DNA of 64,000 nucleotides from Heterodera schachtii (lineage: Eukaryota; Nematoda; Chromadorea; Rhabditida; Heteroderidae), in contig SIJG01000027.1 in NCBI GenBank assembly GCA_023374025.1, forward strand, positions 273,527 to 337,526, given 5' to 3'. Positions 9,896 through 21,876 of the stretch are shown here, in pieces. Within the stretch, counting starts at the first letter, position 1. Each line of letters begins with the position of its first letter. The notes under the pieces are model-generated. The model ran no database searches. It was not told the DNA's origin and was given only the letters and a program-made list of their open reading frames with translations. The position numbers were made by a program, and so were the translations under genes.

Positions 9896-10339
9896 TTTGT
9901 AGTTAATAAAAGCTAAATTGTCAAAACATTAAGAGATTCTTCCAACAATTAAGAAAAATTCAGCCAGGTTTCATTGCATTTTTATCGATCGAAATTTTTA
10001 TTTTTCGGAATTTTCTTTGTATTTTTCGGCATGTTCTTCACTAAAATTCAAATTTTGCCTCAAAAAGTCAAACTCCTCCATTTAGATTTATTTGTTAGCG
10101 AAAAAAAGACTTGACTTAAATTCCCAGCCCTAGTAATTAATTATAAATTAAAAAAATAATATGAGTGCAATTTTTTTTGCATATCCACTCGTACGAAAAC
10201 GGCGGTACGAAAACGTCTCCGGTACGAAAACGGCGGTACGAAAACGTCTCCGGTACGAAAACGGCGGTACGAAAACGGCGGTACGAAAATGGCGGTACGA
10301 AAACGGCGGTACGAAAACGTCCTGGCCCGACCAAATTAG

Positions 10340-10836
10340 TATAGTTAATTTTTTTTTTAAAACAGATTGCCAAGAAAATTTATTTGAATTTGATTTCATA
10401 ATTTTTTGTTAAAAAATGACGCGAGAAAAGCACCATCTCGCATTACGAAGGATGATTCGTACTTCTGAAATAAAACTGCCGTTGTGAACCTGCCCATTTT
10501 TTGCGGACCAAAATTAATCAAAATTAAATTTCAATTATTCAAATCTGCACGGAGAATGGCACATTACTGCTATGTTTGCACGATACCTTCTTATGTCTAG
10601 TTTATCCCCGGAAATTGCCTGAATCATTAGTCATAAGTAGGGCCGCGACTTTTAGTGAATAAAAGTTTGAATTTTGCTCAAGTTGATTTTTGTAATTCGG
10701 TTCAGAGTTATCAGAATAGCTTGAAATTTTGCATGAAAATACTTTGGCATGAGACCTAGCACCCTGCCTAATTTCAGAATTTTTGATACCCTCGCTTATA
10801 GACTAGAATTAACACTTACTTAAAAACAATTTGAAA
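10340..10836. promoter_or_regulatory. Upstream region of the Argonaute gene
   Basis: About 500 AT-rich bases lie between the right target duplication of element C and the Argonaute start codon. No TATA or other defined motif can be supported by eye. Any proximal promoter lies here. Confidence 0.3.
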
Positions 10837-13800
10837 ATGGAGACGATCCTCAGACCACAAACCACGACCAACAGAGAAGCGGAGAAATACTTGATGAAGC
10901 GGGGCGTAAGTTTCTTTCTTTAGCCGCTCTATTGCACTTTACCGTCCAATCGGCTTTTAGGCTTCCATTTGATACCACAAATATAGCCATTGATCAAATA
11001 AAAAAAGTTATGACCTAAGAAACGATGAGCGTGGTTGCTCATTGGTTGGACGTCTAAAGTGCAATAGAGCCTCTTTGGTCTTTAACTTTCCCAGTGTAAT
11101 TGGCATGACTCATTTTTCAGATTGAAAAGGGCAGCACTGTAATGGCTGTAAAAAAGGAACCAGGAAAAGGACACGGATCAACAATTGCGACAAATGTCGT
11201 CACCAATGTAAGTGGGAACATGACAAAGCGTGTACGGACACTTGCGCCTTTTGTCCGAAATCGGATTTTAATTTTTTTTTTTCATTCTTAGAGGTCATAG
11301 CAACATTAAAGCTAAGAAAATCTTGTCTTTTGGTTCAATACAAACAATAATCCGTTGTTTGAAAGATTTATTATTTTTTCAAAATTTTGCTGACGATCAA
11401 AAATTATCGGATACAAAATTTTAAGCTCTAGATCATATGGGATTGAAAATTTTAAGTTTGAACCCAGTTTTTGACATAGGCGCAAGTGTCATGTAACCTG
11501 ACAAAGTGACTGTGACGATGATGATCATAGTTTTATACCAATTTTTCCCCCATTTTAGCTGTTCGGCATAGACACGAAACAACCGGCGACCGTGTTCCGT
11601 TACGAAGTGAAAATCAATGGACAAATTGTCCGCCAAAGTGGGGAATCTTTGCTCGTCGACATTACCGAGACAACCAAATTCGAGTAGGGATTTCGTCGCA
11701 TGCATTCGGAAATTCCATTTATGTTTTAATTGCTTGTTAAGCTTTCTGAATGTGGACCGCCGATATTTGTGCCGCGACGTCTTCAGGGAATTTGAGCGAA
11801 GAATTAAGACGAAAGACAATTTGCTGTACTACGACCTGTCGCGCATACTGTTTTCGCTCAAAAAATTGGACATGAATGAGGTTTGCCATTTTCAAGCTAG
11901 TTTAAAAATAGACTGGGCTTTTGATGGTCCCTCCTGTTCGTCATTCTGACTTTTATTTAAACCCACAATTACGAATTTATTAACTTAAATTTGAAATGCA
12001 ATTTTCTAATCGAATTTTTGTTTTTTTGAGTTTTCCCTCCAACCAATTTTGAAATTTTTTTGCAGAATGGGATCGTCGTGCATTTCACAACCGATGAAAT
12101 CACCGACAGAGATGTACGCCTGAAGCATTTTCCGCAATATTCGGTCACCGTTACGCCGGTGGTTTCCGAAGGCGGCCAACTGACCATCGGCGACTTTGCC
12201 TTCCTCACCAACGACGTCGCCAAAATGGACTTGTCGTTTGCCCAATTTCTGAACATCGCCACGTCACAGAGCGTCTTCGGCGACCCGTATGCTTGTTTTT
12301 CTGCATTCCCTGAAAAACCTTTCTAAAAAATTTTCTTTTTTTTTAGAGTTTTCTACAAAGGCAGGGGGGGGGAACTTAATGCAACCCTTGACATTAATGT
12401 TCTGTCTTACGGTCTTTCTTTTTTTGCATTTTGGGAACTAACAGCAAAATGTGCCATCTAAAATTTAAAAAAAAATGTGTCGTAAAATAACTCGCTCACT
12501 CAGCCATTTTACAGGAATGGACAATTCATGCACTACAGTGCGTCCTCAATTTATCTGATGCGTCCGAATGAACACGGCTTCACCAATGCGGATTCGCCCT
12601 ACTTCCGAAGCAACAGCTCATTTCTTGGCATCGGAATGAACAAAAGTGTTCGAATTGTTGAAAGTAAGTTTTTTTTTTTTGATTCAAACTTAACTCAATT
12701 GTAACTTTTGAAACTTTTTCGCAGACGGTTTGAAGCAAGGCGATGGCGATGGAGCGCAAGCAGCGATGGTTGTCCAAGTGCAAAAAGTGAGAATTTAAAA
12801 ATATTTTAATTCAAATTTTATTTCCTTAATTGGTAATTCTTCGAAATTGATATCTCGACAGAAAAGACGAAAAAAAATATTGTGTACTTTTTCTTTTTTT
12901 ACATTTATCACGAATCTGTGCTTACATTTTGCAAAAGCATTGATTTGTCTACGATTTTCATTCAAGTACTTTGATTTTCAAAAATTTTTAAATTTTGAAA
13001 AAAAGACGCCATATTCTGAATGGATTGATACCCATCCATTGAAGACACTTTCTCAGCATATAAACAAAACTCAACCTTCACTTTCAGACTCCGTTTCACA
13101 ATGTCGAATCGGTTCTCGAAAAATTCAGAAAAGTGGTCCCTCGATGGAATGACGGACTGTTGGAAAACGGTGAATTGGCCCATGTCAGTCGCATGTTGAG
13201 AGGTATAATAGGAAGCATACCTGAACAAGGGGTGCGCGAGGGCGAGGCCCATACGACGGACGATTGGCACAGGGGGGGGGGAGTGTGCCAGGGCCAATTT
13301 TTTGTACGAAGGCCCCCCCCCCCCCTACTTTAAATATTTTCCTAAATTTTCATAAAAAATTTTTAAGTTGGAATATTAAAAAAATCTTTGTAAATTATTT
13401 AAGGCGGAAAAAGAGCTGCACTCCTTTTCTCCCCTATTCAATGAAAATTTATTGACTATTTTTACAGGTCTTTACGTGCACACCACTTACAACACGGAGG
13501 CAATTCAGCGCTTTCCGATCTACGCTTTTTCTCCAACCAATGCCAAAACAGAAATTGTGATGGTGGACAACGGACAAACCACAGTTGAACAATATTATGC
13601 CCGCCGATACGACATCAAATTGAGGTCCATTTTTGTTTTTCAACACACACCACAAATACTTGGGGATTTAAGGAAATTTAAAATTTCAGTGCTCCGTGTG
13701 CACCGTTGGTGATCCGTCGCGAGCGTGGCAAATCGACACATTACCCGATGGAACTGTTGATGATCTGCGACTACCAGCGTGTCCGCTCCGCTCAGATGAC

Positions 13801-16800
13801 ACCAGAAATAAACCAGGTCATACATCTAAAAAAGGGACAGGGGGGTCGGCCAAAATTTTTGCGAAGGGGTCGGTTGCCGATTTTTTTGATGACCTTTTTT
13901 TACTTTTCAAAAAATCGTTTTTCGGCGCGCTTTTTCCAAAAAAAATTTTTCGGGAACAGGGGAGCCGTCATAACTTTAATGCTGTTTAGGCTATCAGGGA
14001 ATGAACAAACTCAAATTTAAATCCGTTTGGACATAGGCGCAAATGTCACCTGTATGGACAAGAAACCGATACAAAAACTATCAATATTTTTTTGGTCACA
14101 CACTTTCTTTATAAAAGTGTCATTATTAATTTTTGTTTCCCGTTTAGGAAATGATCAAAGGATGTGCCATCCCTCCATTTTTGCTGCGAAAACAGACCAA
14201 TCAGCTGACAAATGTGCTCGCGCTGAACCAAAGTGACCATCTGGCAAAGGCATCCATCAAATTTGATGAGCGACCGATGGAAGTTCCGGCACGCATTCTG
14301 AACCAGATGCAATTGAAATATGCCGAAGACAAACCGCAAATGCCGGACGGAAACTGTCGATGGCGTAGCGGCAGATACCTTTTGCCGGCACAGATCAACT
14401 GCTGGTGTGCCATCGCGTTGGTGGACAACAGCCGCGACAATAATGTGAGTGCACTTGAATTTATAATTGTTTTTTTTCCTCTGATTAGTGGGCATATTTC
14501 TGAGGAATTGATGCTTGAGTTTCCATGTTTTTAAGTCCTATAATTAGTGTGGGGTGTGGGCCTTTGTTCCAGGAGGGCCTGCCCCAGGACTTCGGCTTCG
14601 AGGGGGTAAGCCAGAAAATCGAAAATATTCAACCCAAACTACTATTTTTCCTTTAAAAATTTTGAATTTGAGGGGTCTTTGCCAGGGGGGGGGGCTATTT
14701 GATTAGGGCAATTTTCTTTGTTCTGAATGATGTCTTTAGTGTGGATTTTCCCCAAAAAATTTGTTATTTTTTGCCATATATAATTCATTGCCAACCTCTT
14801 CCAGATCAGTTTGGCCGGCTGGAAAGACTTTGTCGATCGTTACAGGGAAATGATGCGCGTGAAGGGAATGAAAGTCCAAGCGCCTGCCTTCACTGATGTG
14901 TTCAATGTTGGCAACTTCGATTTGCGCGACCACTTCACCCGAATGCAAAACAATGGCGTCGAATTTGTGCTGGTCGGCCATCCAAAAGGTGGGTTTTTGT
15001 CGGCTGCACTATGTTTTTCCTCCTCCTCCTGAATTATTTTTGGTTCGGGTTCGGCATTCTAAAAACAAGCAATTTTGCATTTTGACCGAAATACGAAAAT
15101 TTGAATTTTCACTTCTTTAGAGCTTAAAACCCAAATAAAAATTTGACAGGCCATTCCGGTGACAGTGTCCACCGCCTGATGAAATACAACGAATTGAGAA
15201 CCGAAATGATTACTCAAAGTGTGCTCATTTCCACGGTGAACCGACTCAAAAACAGAAGCGGCGGCGAGACGCTGGAGAACATTATCAACAAAACGAACGT
15301 GAGTGCGTCTTGCCTAAATGATAGGGAGCAAGCAGTTCGTCCCTCCCTTCCCCCGAATTTTATGATTTTCAAACAGAATAGATAAGTTGTCTGTTTTGGA
15401 AAAACTTACTTTTACCATAAAATTTTTGAAAAGATAACTGAGATATTATAAGAAATTTGAACAATACGGAGGGGGGGGGGCGTAGGCTCGTCCTGATAAT
15501 TTAATTTGGAAATGGGGATTTTATTTTCTGATATGCTTTTTAATCAAGTTTTGAATTTCAGGTCAAAATGGGAGGGCTAAACTATGCACTGCCAACCATC
15601 AGTGACGGGTAAGAAAATGTGTCATCATCAGATACAAAAAAGGCTTACAACTCCCCGCCCCCTCCCCTTCTCCCGCCGTATCAATTCCCCGTGAAATATT
15701 TAAAAAAAATTTCAAACCGAAATTTTCTTGCAATTTTCTTTAAATAACTTTTCATGTTTTAAAAAAAATTCTTTCTATAAATTTTTTTTCTTGCAATTTT
15801 CCGAGGGGAAACGACACGGAGGGATGTGGAACGAACTTCCCCTTTCCGATTTAAATTTAAAAGGTTTTTTTTCGTTACTGTCATTTCATGTTGCCCATTT
15901 CAGCATGCTCAAGGAGACATTGGTGATCGGTTTTGCCGTCAACCACCCCGCCGGTGGCTTCGGCATGGATTCGGACCAGAAAAATGGCAATGGTAGCAAT
16001 GGCACAAGCGACACGGGCAGTGACGCGGCGAGTGACAATGGAAACGGCGCCAACGGACACAAACCGCAGAAAATATCGCAAGGCGACGAAAATCGTGTTC
16101 CGTCAGTGGTTGGGGTAAGAAGAAAACACTGCGACTTGCAGTCAGGGACCGGAGCGGAGCAGGTCGTTTCCCCCCCCCACCTCTTTTTAAAAGAATTTTA
16201 CAAACTAAAAATTTTCCTTGAAAAAATTAAAATTAACAAAAACGAATTTTTTTTTTCTTGAAATATTTTTATGAGAAAATTTCTTAAGACTCGTGAAACG
16301 AAGGACCTGGCGGTGCCAAAATGCTATTTTAACCATTAAAATTTCGCTTTAGTATTCCGCTAACATCGGAGAGTCGAACAATTTCGAATTTGTTGGCGAC
16401 TACAAATACCAAGTATTAAATATTTTATTTAGAATACCTCAATTTTTCATTAATATGATTTTACTTAAATCCCTACCATATAAAAATTATGACATTCATA
16501 TTATTAAATTAAATTTATGTGTTCAAAATTTTCTGTTTTAGGAAGCGCGACGTGATGAAAAATTGCAAATCATTGACCATATTGTGCGTCATTGCCTTGA
16601 AATGTACAAACAGCGCCGAAACAACAAAAACCCGTACGGATTCATGCCTCACATGGGCCCATTTTTAATTTAAAAAAAATTTTTCAGCTCATCATTGATC
16701 ATCTACCGCAATGCATGTGGCGAAGGATTTTACCAAGTAATCAATCCTTTTCCTCGTTTCCGAATTGACTGGTTTAATTTTAACGTAAAAAACAAAAATA

Positions 16801-18459
16801 AAAACTGATAAATTTTCAGCCATTTTTAAAATCATGATGAAAATTACTGTTTTTTTCAAAAAAATCATTTGTTCTTTTAGCATCTTTTGGCCTACGAAGT
16901 GCCGTTGGTCAAGCACTTGTTGGCCGAACGTTGCAATGGCGAAACGAAGCTGACACTGATTGTCGTCAACAAATTGCAGAACATCCGTTTCACACCGTCC
17001 CAAATCAAACCAAACGATCGGGCCGCTGGTAATGAATCCAAAATATTAAACCAATTTAAAATATAATTAAAAAAATTTAAACGCAAAAATAATATTTGCC
17101 CCCCCCCCCCCCCCCTCCATCTTCAGACCAAAATGTCCGGCCTGGCACACTGATCGACAAGGGCGTGGTCAGCCCACAATGGACGGAGTTTTTCTTGGCC
17201 TCGCAGCGTGCGCTGCAGGTGGCTGACTTCCTCTGTTTTTTTTCAATTTATTTGGGGATATATGCCGTTTAGAGAAAGTCATTTCGTGGACTAGGGGGAA
17301 GGGAATGTGACAAAATTTTGCCGCCGAAAATTTTTAAGATTTTTTCTTGAAAAATTCTAAGTTAATACATTTTTAAAAGAATTTTCGATGGCGAGATTTT
17401 GGGCTGCACCCATCCGTTTTTGAGATATTTTCCAATTTTCGAGTCCCCACAATTTTTGATTTTTCGTCATGGCTCCATAAATTTAAAAATTCACAACAGA
17501 ACTCAACTCTATGAAACCCAAATTTATTTGTGTTTTTACCTTAATATAAGACTGTCTTGAAACGACAATGTATACCCTTTTTGGGTTTTAATTTAATTTT
17601 CAAATTTGCGCTTTCCCCGCAGGGAACTGCTCGCGTGCCGCGCTACGCCATTCTGGTGGACGACAACGAATATTCAATGGACAGAATTCAACAGTTCACA
17701 TTCGTATGTCCAAACAATATAAAATTACCCAAATAAATGTTGATTTATTGGCTATCATTTCTTTTTAAAGGCCCTCTGTTTTGGACACCAAATTGTCTCT
17801 TCATCAATTTCTCTTCCTGCGCCGGTCAGTTGGACATTTTCATTTGCTTTTTAAATATTTGTCCGTCCAATTTTCCCATTTTCCTTTCACACAGGTGTTC
17901 ATTGCACTGGAATACGTATGTGTAATATATATATATATATATTCCTTGGGCATTATTTCTGTCTCTTAAAGGGAACAACCCTTAATTTCTAAACAGTCAT
18001 TCCCCAGGGACGGTCCCAGGGTTTCGGCTTGGACTGGGTACCGCCCCCGGACGACGAGTTTTTTTCCCCAGTACTGAGCAAAATTCTGGGGAACGCAAAG
18101 GGTACGGCTCAGCCTGGAAAAATGTGAAATTTTTACTTTTTTAAAAGTAGATTTTGCACCAAATTTTTTGTTTTTTGAAAAACGGGTTGACAAAGTCTTT
18201 AGGGAAGTGATACCAATCAAAAAAAACGGATACTATTTATCTGTATTTTTGCAGGACATCATCGTTATCATTTTGATTGTTTTTTTTGTTGTGCTTCACA
18301 TCCAATAATTTTTAGGCCAAACGAGGCCGCAACAACTTCAACACGGACCAGCAGTCGGCCGAGGCGAGAGCGGAAGGCTGGGACAACTACGACAAACTGA
18401 ACGACCATTTGGGCTTCGAGAACAAAACTTATCTGAGCAAATGGCGTGTCAATGCCTAA
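10837..18459 (+). CDS. Argonaute (WAGO-like), probably slicer-inactive
   Basis: About two dozen exons. Order seen: N-terminal region (ILRPQTTT, VMAVKKEPGKGHGST); ArgoN-like segment (ATVFRYEVKINGQIVRQ); linker; PAZ-like segment near 13468-13815 (TTYNTEAIQRFPIYAFSP, TVEQYYARRYDIKL); MID near 14810-15300 (VEFVLVGHPKGHSGDSV); PIWI from 15562 to the stop (MGGLNYALPT, RPGTLIDKGVVSP, SSSISLPAPV). Argonautes bind small RNAs for silencing. The four PIWI catalytic positions (normally D-E-D-H) appear changed: VIGFAVNHP replaces the GADVTHP motif, IIYRNACGEG replaces YRDGVSEG, and the position after LPAP is not His. That matches the nematode-specific WAGO branch. A Gly/Asn/Ser/Asp-rich insertion (about residues after 15970) interrupts PIWI. 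Intron 1 holds a MITE (10924-11071). The start ATG at 10837 is the first in frame. Confidence 0.88.
10924..11071. mobile_element. MITE in Argonaute intron 1 (GCTCTATTGCACTTTA family)
   Basis: The ends are inverse copies: GCTCTATTGCACTTTA followed by CGTCCAA on the left, and the inverse ending AAGTGCAATAGAGCC on the right. The interior contains AAAAAAGTTATGACCTAA, also present in the element at 59049. Flanks TCTTTAGCC and TCTTTGGTC may be a degenerate target duplication (7 of 9 matches). Confidence 0.65.
11215..11510. repeat. Inverted repeat in Argonaute intron 2
   Basis: The motif GGACACTTGCGCC at 11235-11247 is inverted at 11470-11485 (GGCGCAAGTGTC). The same GACATAGGCGCAAATGTC phrase recurs at about 14030 and, weakly, at 38378, so it belongs to a dispersed repeat. 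Outer ends are imperfect. Confidence 0.45.
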
Positions 18460-19007
18460 GGGACTTGGCTTGGATTTTTCAATTGTTCTCTTATCACGAT
18501 TATTTTCACTCTTTTATTATGATTCTTCTTTCTTTTCTTTTATCTTAATCCTTCTCTTTTTAACTTTTTTTTTTTGCTCACTTTCCTTACTTTTTGTTGC
18601 TCAGGAAATGAAAAATGAATACTCTTTCAATTCATCTGAATGTTTTTTATTTGTTGGAATAAATATTTACTAGAAGAATGGAATTTTGGAAATAAGGTAT
18701 CACCATGTCTTTCGAAGGGGTGCACTACGTTTCCCCCCCCCCCGTCGGTTCCCCCCCGCATCGTTTCCCCCCCCCCCCCCGAGAAATTTTTATAAAAAAT
18801 TTGCTAACAGAAATTTTGTTTTTTCATAAGAAAATTCGGTAATAGTACCGAAGGTAGTCCCCCTTTTTCATTGTCGAGAAAAGATCGTATTAAGGGCCGG
18901 TGAATCCGAATCTGGCATTAATTTCGACCTATATCGAACCTCGGACTCGAATTCGAGCAAAAAGTCGAAAATACAAATTTTCCAATTTCTCATTTTTGTA
19001 AAAAAAT
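18460..19007. other. Argonaute 3' flank
   Basis: The 3' untranslated region begins after the TAA at 18457. GGAATAAATATTTACT near 18655 contains AATAAA and is a plausible polyadenylation signal. Beyond it lie poly-C runs (18731-18780) and the start of a dispersed repeat with the phrase CCTCGGACTCGAATTCGAGC. Confidence 0.4.
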
Positions 19008-19464
19008 GGGGTACTTGTACAGTTTACACCCCATAGAAAAAAAAAATTTATTTTCAAAAGCCATGAAAATATGTTTCCAATGATATTCGGGGTCGCTGAT
19101 CATGAATCCAGCATCCATTTCGGCAAATTCGGAACCCCGGACCCGAACTCGAACAAAAATCGAAAATTCTAATGTTCGAATTTCAGATTTTTGGTTCAAA
19201 GTTTGTTTGAATACACGGGAACTAACTAGAAAGTCACCATTGGTTCAAAAAATCATTTAAACTATTTTTTAGACTAAAAATGTGAAATTTTTAAAATTTA
19301 AATTTTCTACTTTTTGTTCGAATTTCGGTCCGGGCTTCGGAATTGGTTGAGATGGATGTTCTATTCGTGATCAGCGACCCCGAATACCCCTGGAAACAGG
19401 TTTTTATCACTAAAAATATAAAAAAATTTCTATGGGGTGTAAACTGTACAAGTACCAAAAATGA
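19008..19464. mobile_element. Foldback element with about 150-bp arms
   Basis: GGTACTTGTACAGTTTACAC at the left is inverted at the right (GTGTAAACTGTACAAGTACC). Both arms continue through GGGGTCGCTGATCA and a second phrase CCGGACCCGAACTCGAACAA at lower identity. Short runs AAAAATG lie just outside both ends and may be a target duplication. Single arms recur near 28895-28935 and 46000-46045 (GATCAGCGACCCCGAA), so it is a family. Confidence 0.65.
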
Positions 19465-20540
19465 AATCGGAATTCCAGGGGTCCAAAACTTTTCGGAAAT
19501 CGGATTTCCGAGGCCCAAAAATTTTTCGGAAATCGGAATTCCGACCCCAAAAACGTCGGAAATCGGAAATTTTTCAAAAATTATAAAATATAATAAAAAA
19601 ATTTTTTTAAATATTATAATAGGCTAAATTTTTAATTCTTAACCAAGTAAAAGCTGGTTCAAAATTTTTTTGATCTATTTCAATAAATATTTGCCTTAAA
19701 AAATTATTCAATGATTTTCATCAAAAATTTTATCTTTTTTTTGCGGCGCGTTTTTTCAAAATTTTTGAAAACACGGGGGGCGAGGTCCGGCGGTGCCAAT
19801 AGGCGCCGCCGGGGAAAATTTTTATAATTTTTAATCAAATTGTTAACAAATTTTGTCCAAAAATGACTAAATTTAGCGATTTTGAGGCAAAAATTTCTCA
19901 AGAAAAATATGATTTTTAAGGTGCGGCGGTGCCGATAGGCGCCGCCGGGAAATTTTTGAAAATTTCAATGCAATTTATTAACCAAAATTGTAAAAAATTG
20001 TTAATTTTTTGAAAAAAAATTCAAAAAAAATTTCCGAAAATTTCCGACTTTTTATCAAAAATTTCGGAAATCGGAAGTCGGAATTCCGACGTCCAAAATT
20101 TTTAGTAAATCGGAATTCCGACCCCAAAAATGTCGGAAATCGGAATTCCGTGCCATCCCTGGTCTGAACGTCAAATTCACTATTTTTTTTGCTTTTTCAA
20201 AACTGTTTTTTTTTGCGGTGTGCTTTTTTCAAAAAAACTTTTCGCGGAACAAATGAGGCCGGCGGTGCCGATAGGCGCCGCCGGAAAAATTTTTGAAAAT
20301 TTAAGTGACATTTGTTAACATATTTTGGTCCAAAAAAAAAACCAACTTTTGTGATTTTTGGATAATTTATTAAGAAAATTTAATACTTTTTGGTGGCCGT
20401 AGGTGCCGATATCCGCCGCCGGAAATTTTTTTCGGAATTTTTAATGAATTTTATTAAGAAAATTTGCTCAAAATTTCAAATATTTTCAATATTTTCCCCC
20501 CTTCGTGGATGAAATAACTTTTAAATTTTTACAACACTGG
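19465..20540. repeat. Nested repeats with GC palindrome units
   Basis: Contains four copies of the GC palindrome repeat (about 19789, 19923, 20258 and 20397). It also has a repeated phrase CGGAAATCGGAATTCCGACC in both orientations (19470-19570 and 20040-20150). A CCATCCCTG end at 20152-20161 resembles a hAT terminus, but no matching target duplication was found. No coding evidence. Confidence 0.5.
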
Positions 20541-20554
20541 GGTCCTAGATTCCC

Positions 20555-20690
20555 CGATTATGGGTCGGGGGGCCGGGGAGCAAAAAGTCGGGGGACGGGG
20601 ACCTCGGGGAGCGACATGTCGGGGGTCGGGGCGGGGAATAGGCCCAAAAATGTCGGGGGTCGGGGAGCTCGGGGACGGGGCTGAACCCTA
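20555..20690. repeat. G-rich repeat array
   Basis: Tandem, imperfect units of GTCGGGGGTCGGGGA and related G runs. Several closely spaced runs of four or more G could form G-quadruplexes. A direct repeat TTAGCATTATGAATAC follows (20694 and 20744). Confidence 0.55.
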
Positions 20691-20762
20691 CTTAGCATTA
20701 TGAATACGGGTTTATCTGCAGCTAGAGATTTATTTGCAGATAGTTAGCATTATGAATACCAG

Positions 20763-21372
20763 CATCAGACTCTCTTTCTCTCGTTTTCTCTTTATTTCTC
20801 TCCCTATCTCTCTTTCTAAAACACCATGTCTTTGCTTCTTACCTATTTTTCTCTCATTAAGTTCATTATTCTTTCTCTCTCCCCCCTCCTCCTCTCTCTC
20901 TCTCTCTCTCTTTCTTACTCTCTCTCCCTCCTCCTCTCTCTATCTTTCTCTCGCTTTCTCTTTCTCTCTTTTCTCTTTCCCTCCCTCCCTATCTCTCTCT
21001 TTCTCTCCCTCCCTCCTCCTCTCTCTCTCTCTCTCTCACCTCCCTCCTCTTCTCTCTCTTTCTTTCTCCCTCTCCCTCCTCCTCTTCTCTCGCTTTCTCT
21101 CTCTCTCTCTTTCTCTCGCTTTCTCTTTCTCTCTTTTCTCTTTCCCTCCCTCCCTATCTCTCTCTTTCTCTCCCTCCCTCCTCCTCTCTCTCTCTCTCTC
21201 ACCTCCCTCCTCTTCTCTCTCTTTCTTTCTCCCTCTCCCTCCTCCTCTTCTCTCGCTTTCTCTCTCTCTCTCTTTCTCTCGCTTTCTCTTTCTCTCTCTC
21301 TCTCAAGCATCATCTCTTTACTTCTTACCTATTTTTCTCTCATTATCTTCATTATTCCTTTTCTCTCACCCC
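20763..21372. repeat. CT-rich tract with a repeated sub-block
   Basis: Polypyrimidine tract dominated by CTCTCTTT and CCCTCC. A block of about 170 bases (20945-21110) is duplicated almost exactly at 21115-21290. Long Ser/Leu/Phe-rich frames over it are artefacts. Confidence 0.85.
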
Positions 21373-21403
21373 GTCGATACGGCTTTATCCACCGATTTTA
21401 CGT

Positions 21404-21876
21404 GTGCCGACAAATTCCTACATGGCAAAATCCCTACTCAGCAAAAATTGACAAAATCCCTACCCAGCAAAAAATGACAAAATCCCTACTAACCTTGAAA
21501 TGACAAAATCCCTACTCAGATAAAATGACAAGTTTCAAAACTTGCCAGCTCTGATAGTCTTGCACGTGAGCAACTTGGTTTCAGCGTGACCTAAATCATC
21601 ACTCTTCACTGGGTGCGTTTTGTCAATGTCCTTGATGAACGCGGCCAAGAACGCACCCAGTGAAGAGTGATGATTTAGGTCACGCTGAAACCAAGTTGCT
21701 CACGTGCAAGACTATCAGAGCTGGCAAGTTTTGAAACTTGTCATTTTATCTGAGTAGGGATTTTGTCATTTCAAGGTTAGTAGGGATTTTGTCATTTTTT
21801 GCTGGGTAGGGATTTTGTCATGTAGGGATTTTGTCAGTAGTGATTTTGTCATGTAGTGCTTTTGTCAGCGCGCCCG
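21404..21876. mobile_element. Foldback element E, near-perfect palindrome
   Basis: Two arms of at least 170 bp (about 21430-21619 and 21650-21840) look identical in inverse orientation around a loop of about 30 bases. The outer part of each arm is a tandem array of TGACAAAATCCCTACTCAG-like units; the right arm has extra degenerate units. The right end read inwards is CGGGCGCGCTGACAAAAG, in line with the other foldback termini. Flanks ATTTTACGT (21395) and ATTTTAGTT (21877) may be a 9-bp duplication with two changes. Confidence 0.75.

Larger units (their letters stand above)
8315..10329. mobile_element. Foldback element C, tandem GTACGAAAACGGCG arms
   Basis: The left end CGGTCAGGGTCGTTTTCG and the right end (inverse of CGGGCCAGGACGTTTTCG) each lead into tandem units of GTACGAAAACGGCG (left array about 9374-9505, right array about 10190-10323). 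A 10-bp duplication ACCAAATTAG flanks the element at 8305-8314 and 10330-10339. Element B is inserted ten or so bases inside its left end. Without B the element is about 1 kb. On the minus strand the interior carries a FLYWCH-like fragment. Target duplication length and FLYWCH content point to the MULE superfamily. Confidence 0.8.

Noticed and set aside
7988..10137. ATTACTAGGGCTG at 7986 and its inverse at about 10124 as ends of one large element
   Set aside because: Only 13 bases match, the flanks form no direct duplication, and the pair straddles the well-defined boundaries of elements A and C.
20734..21503. Ser/Leu/Phe-rich proteins of 225-247 residues
   Set aside because: Low-complexity CT tract read in several frames, with no signal of a protein family.
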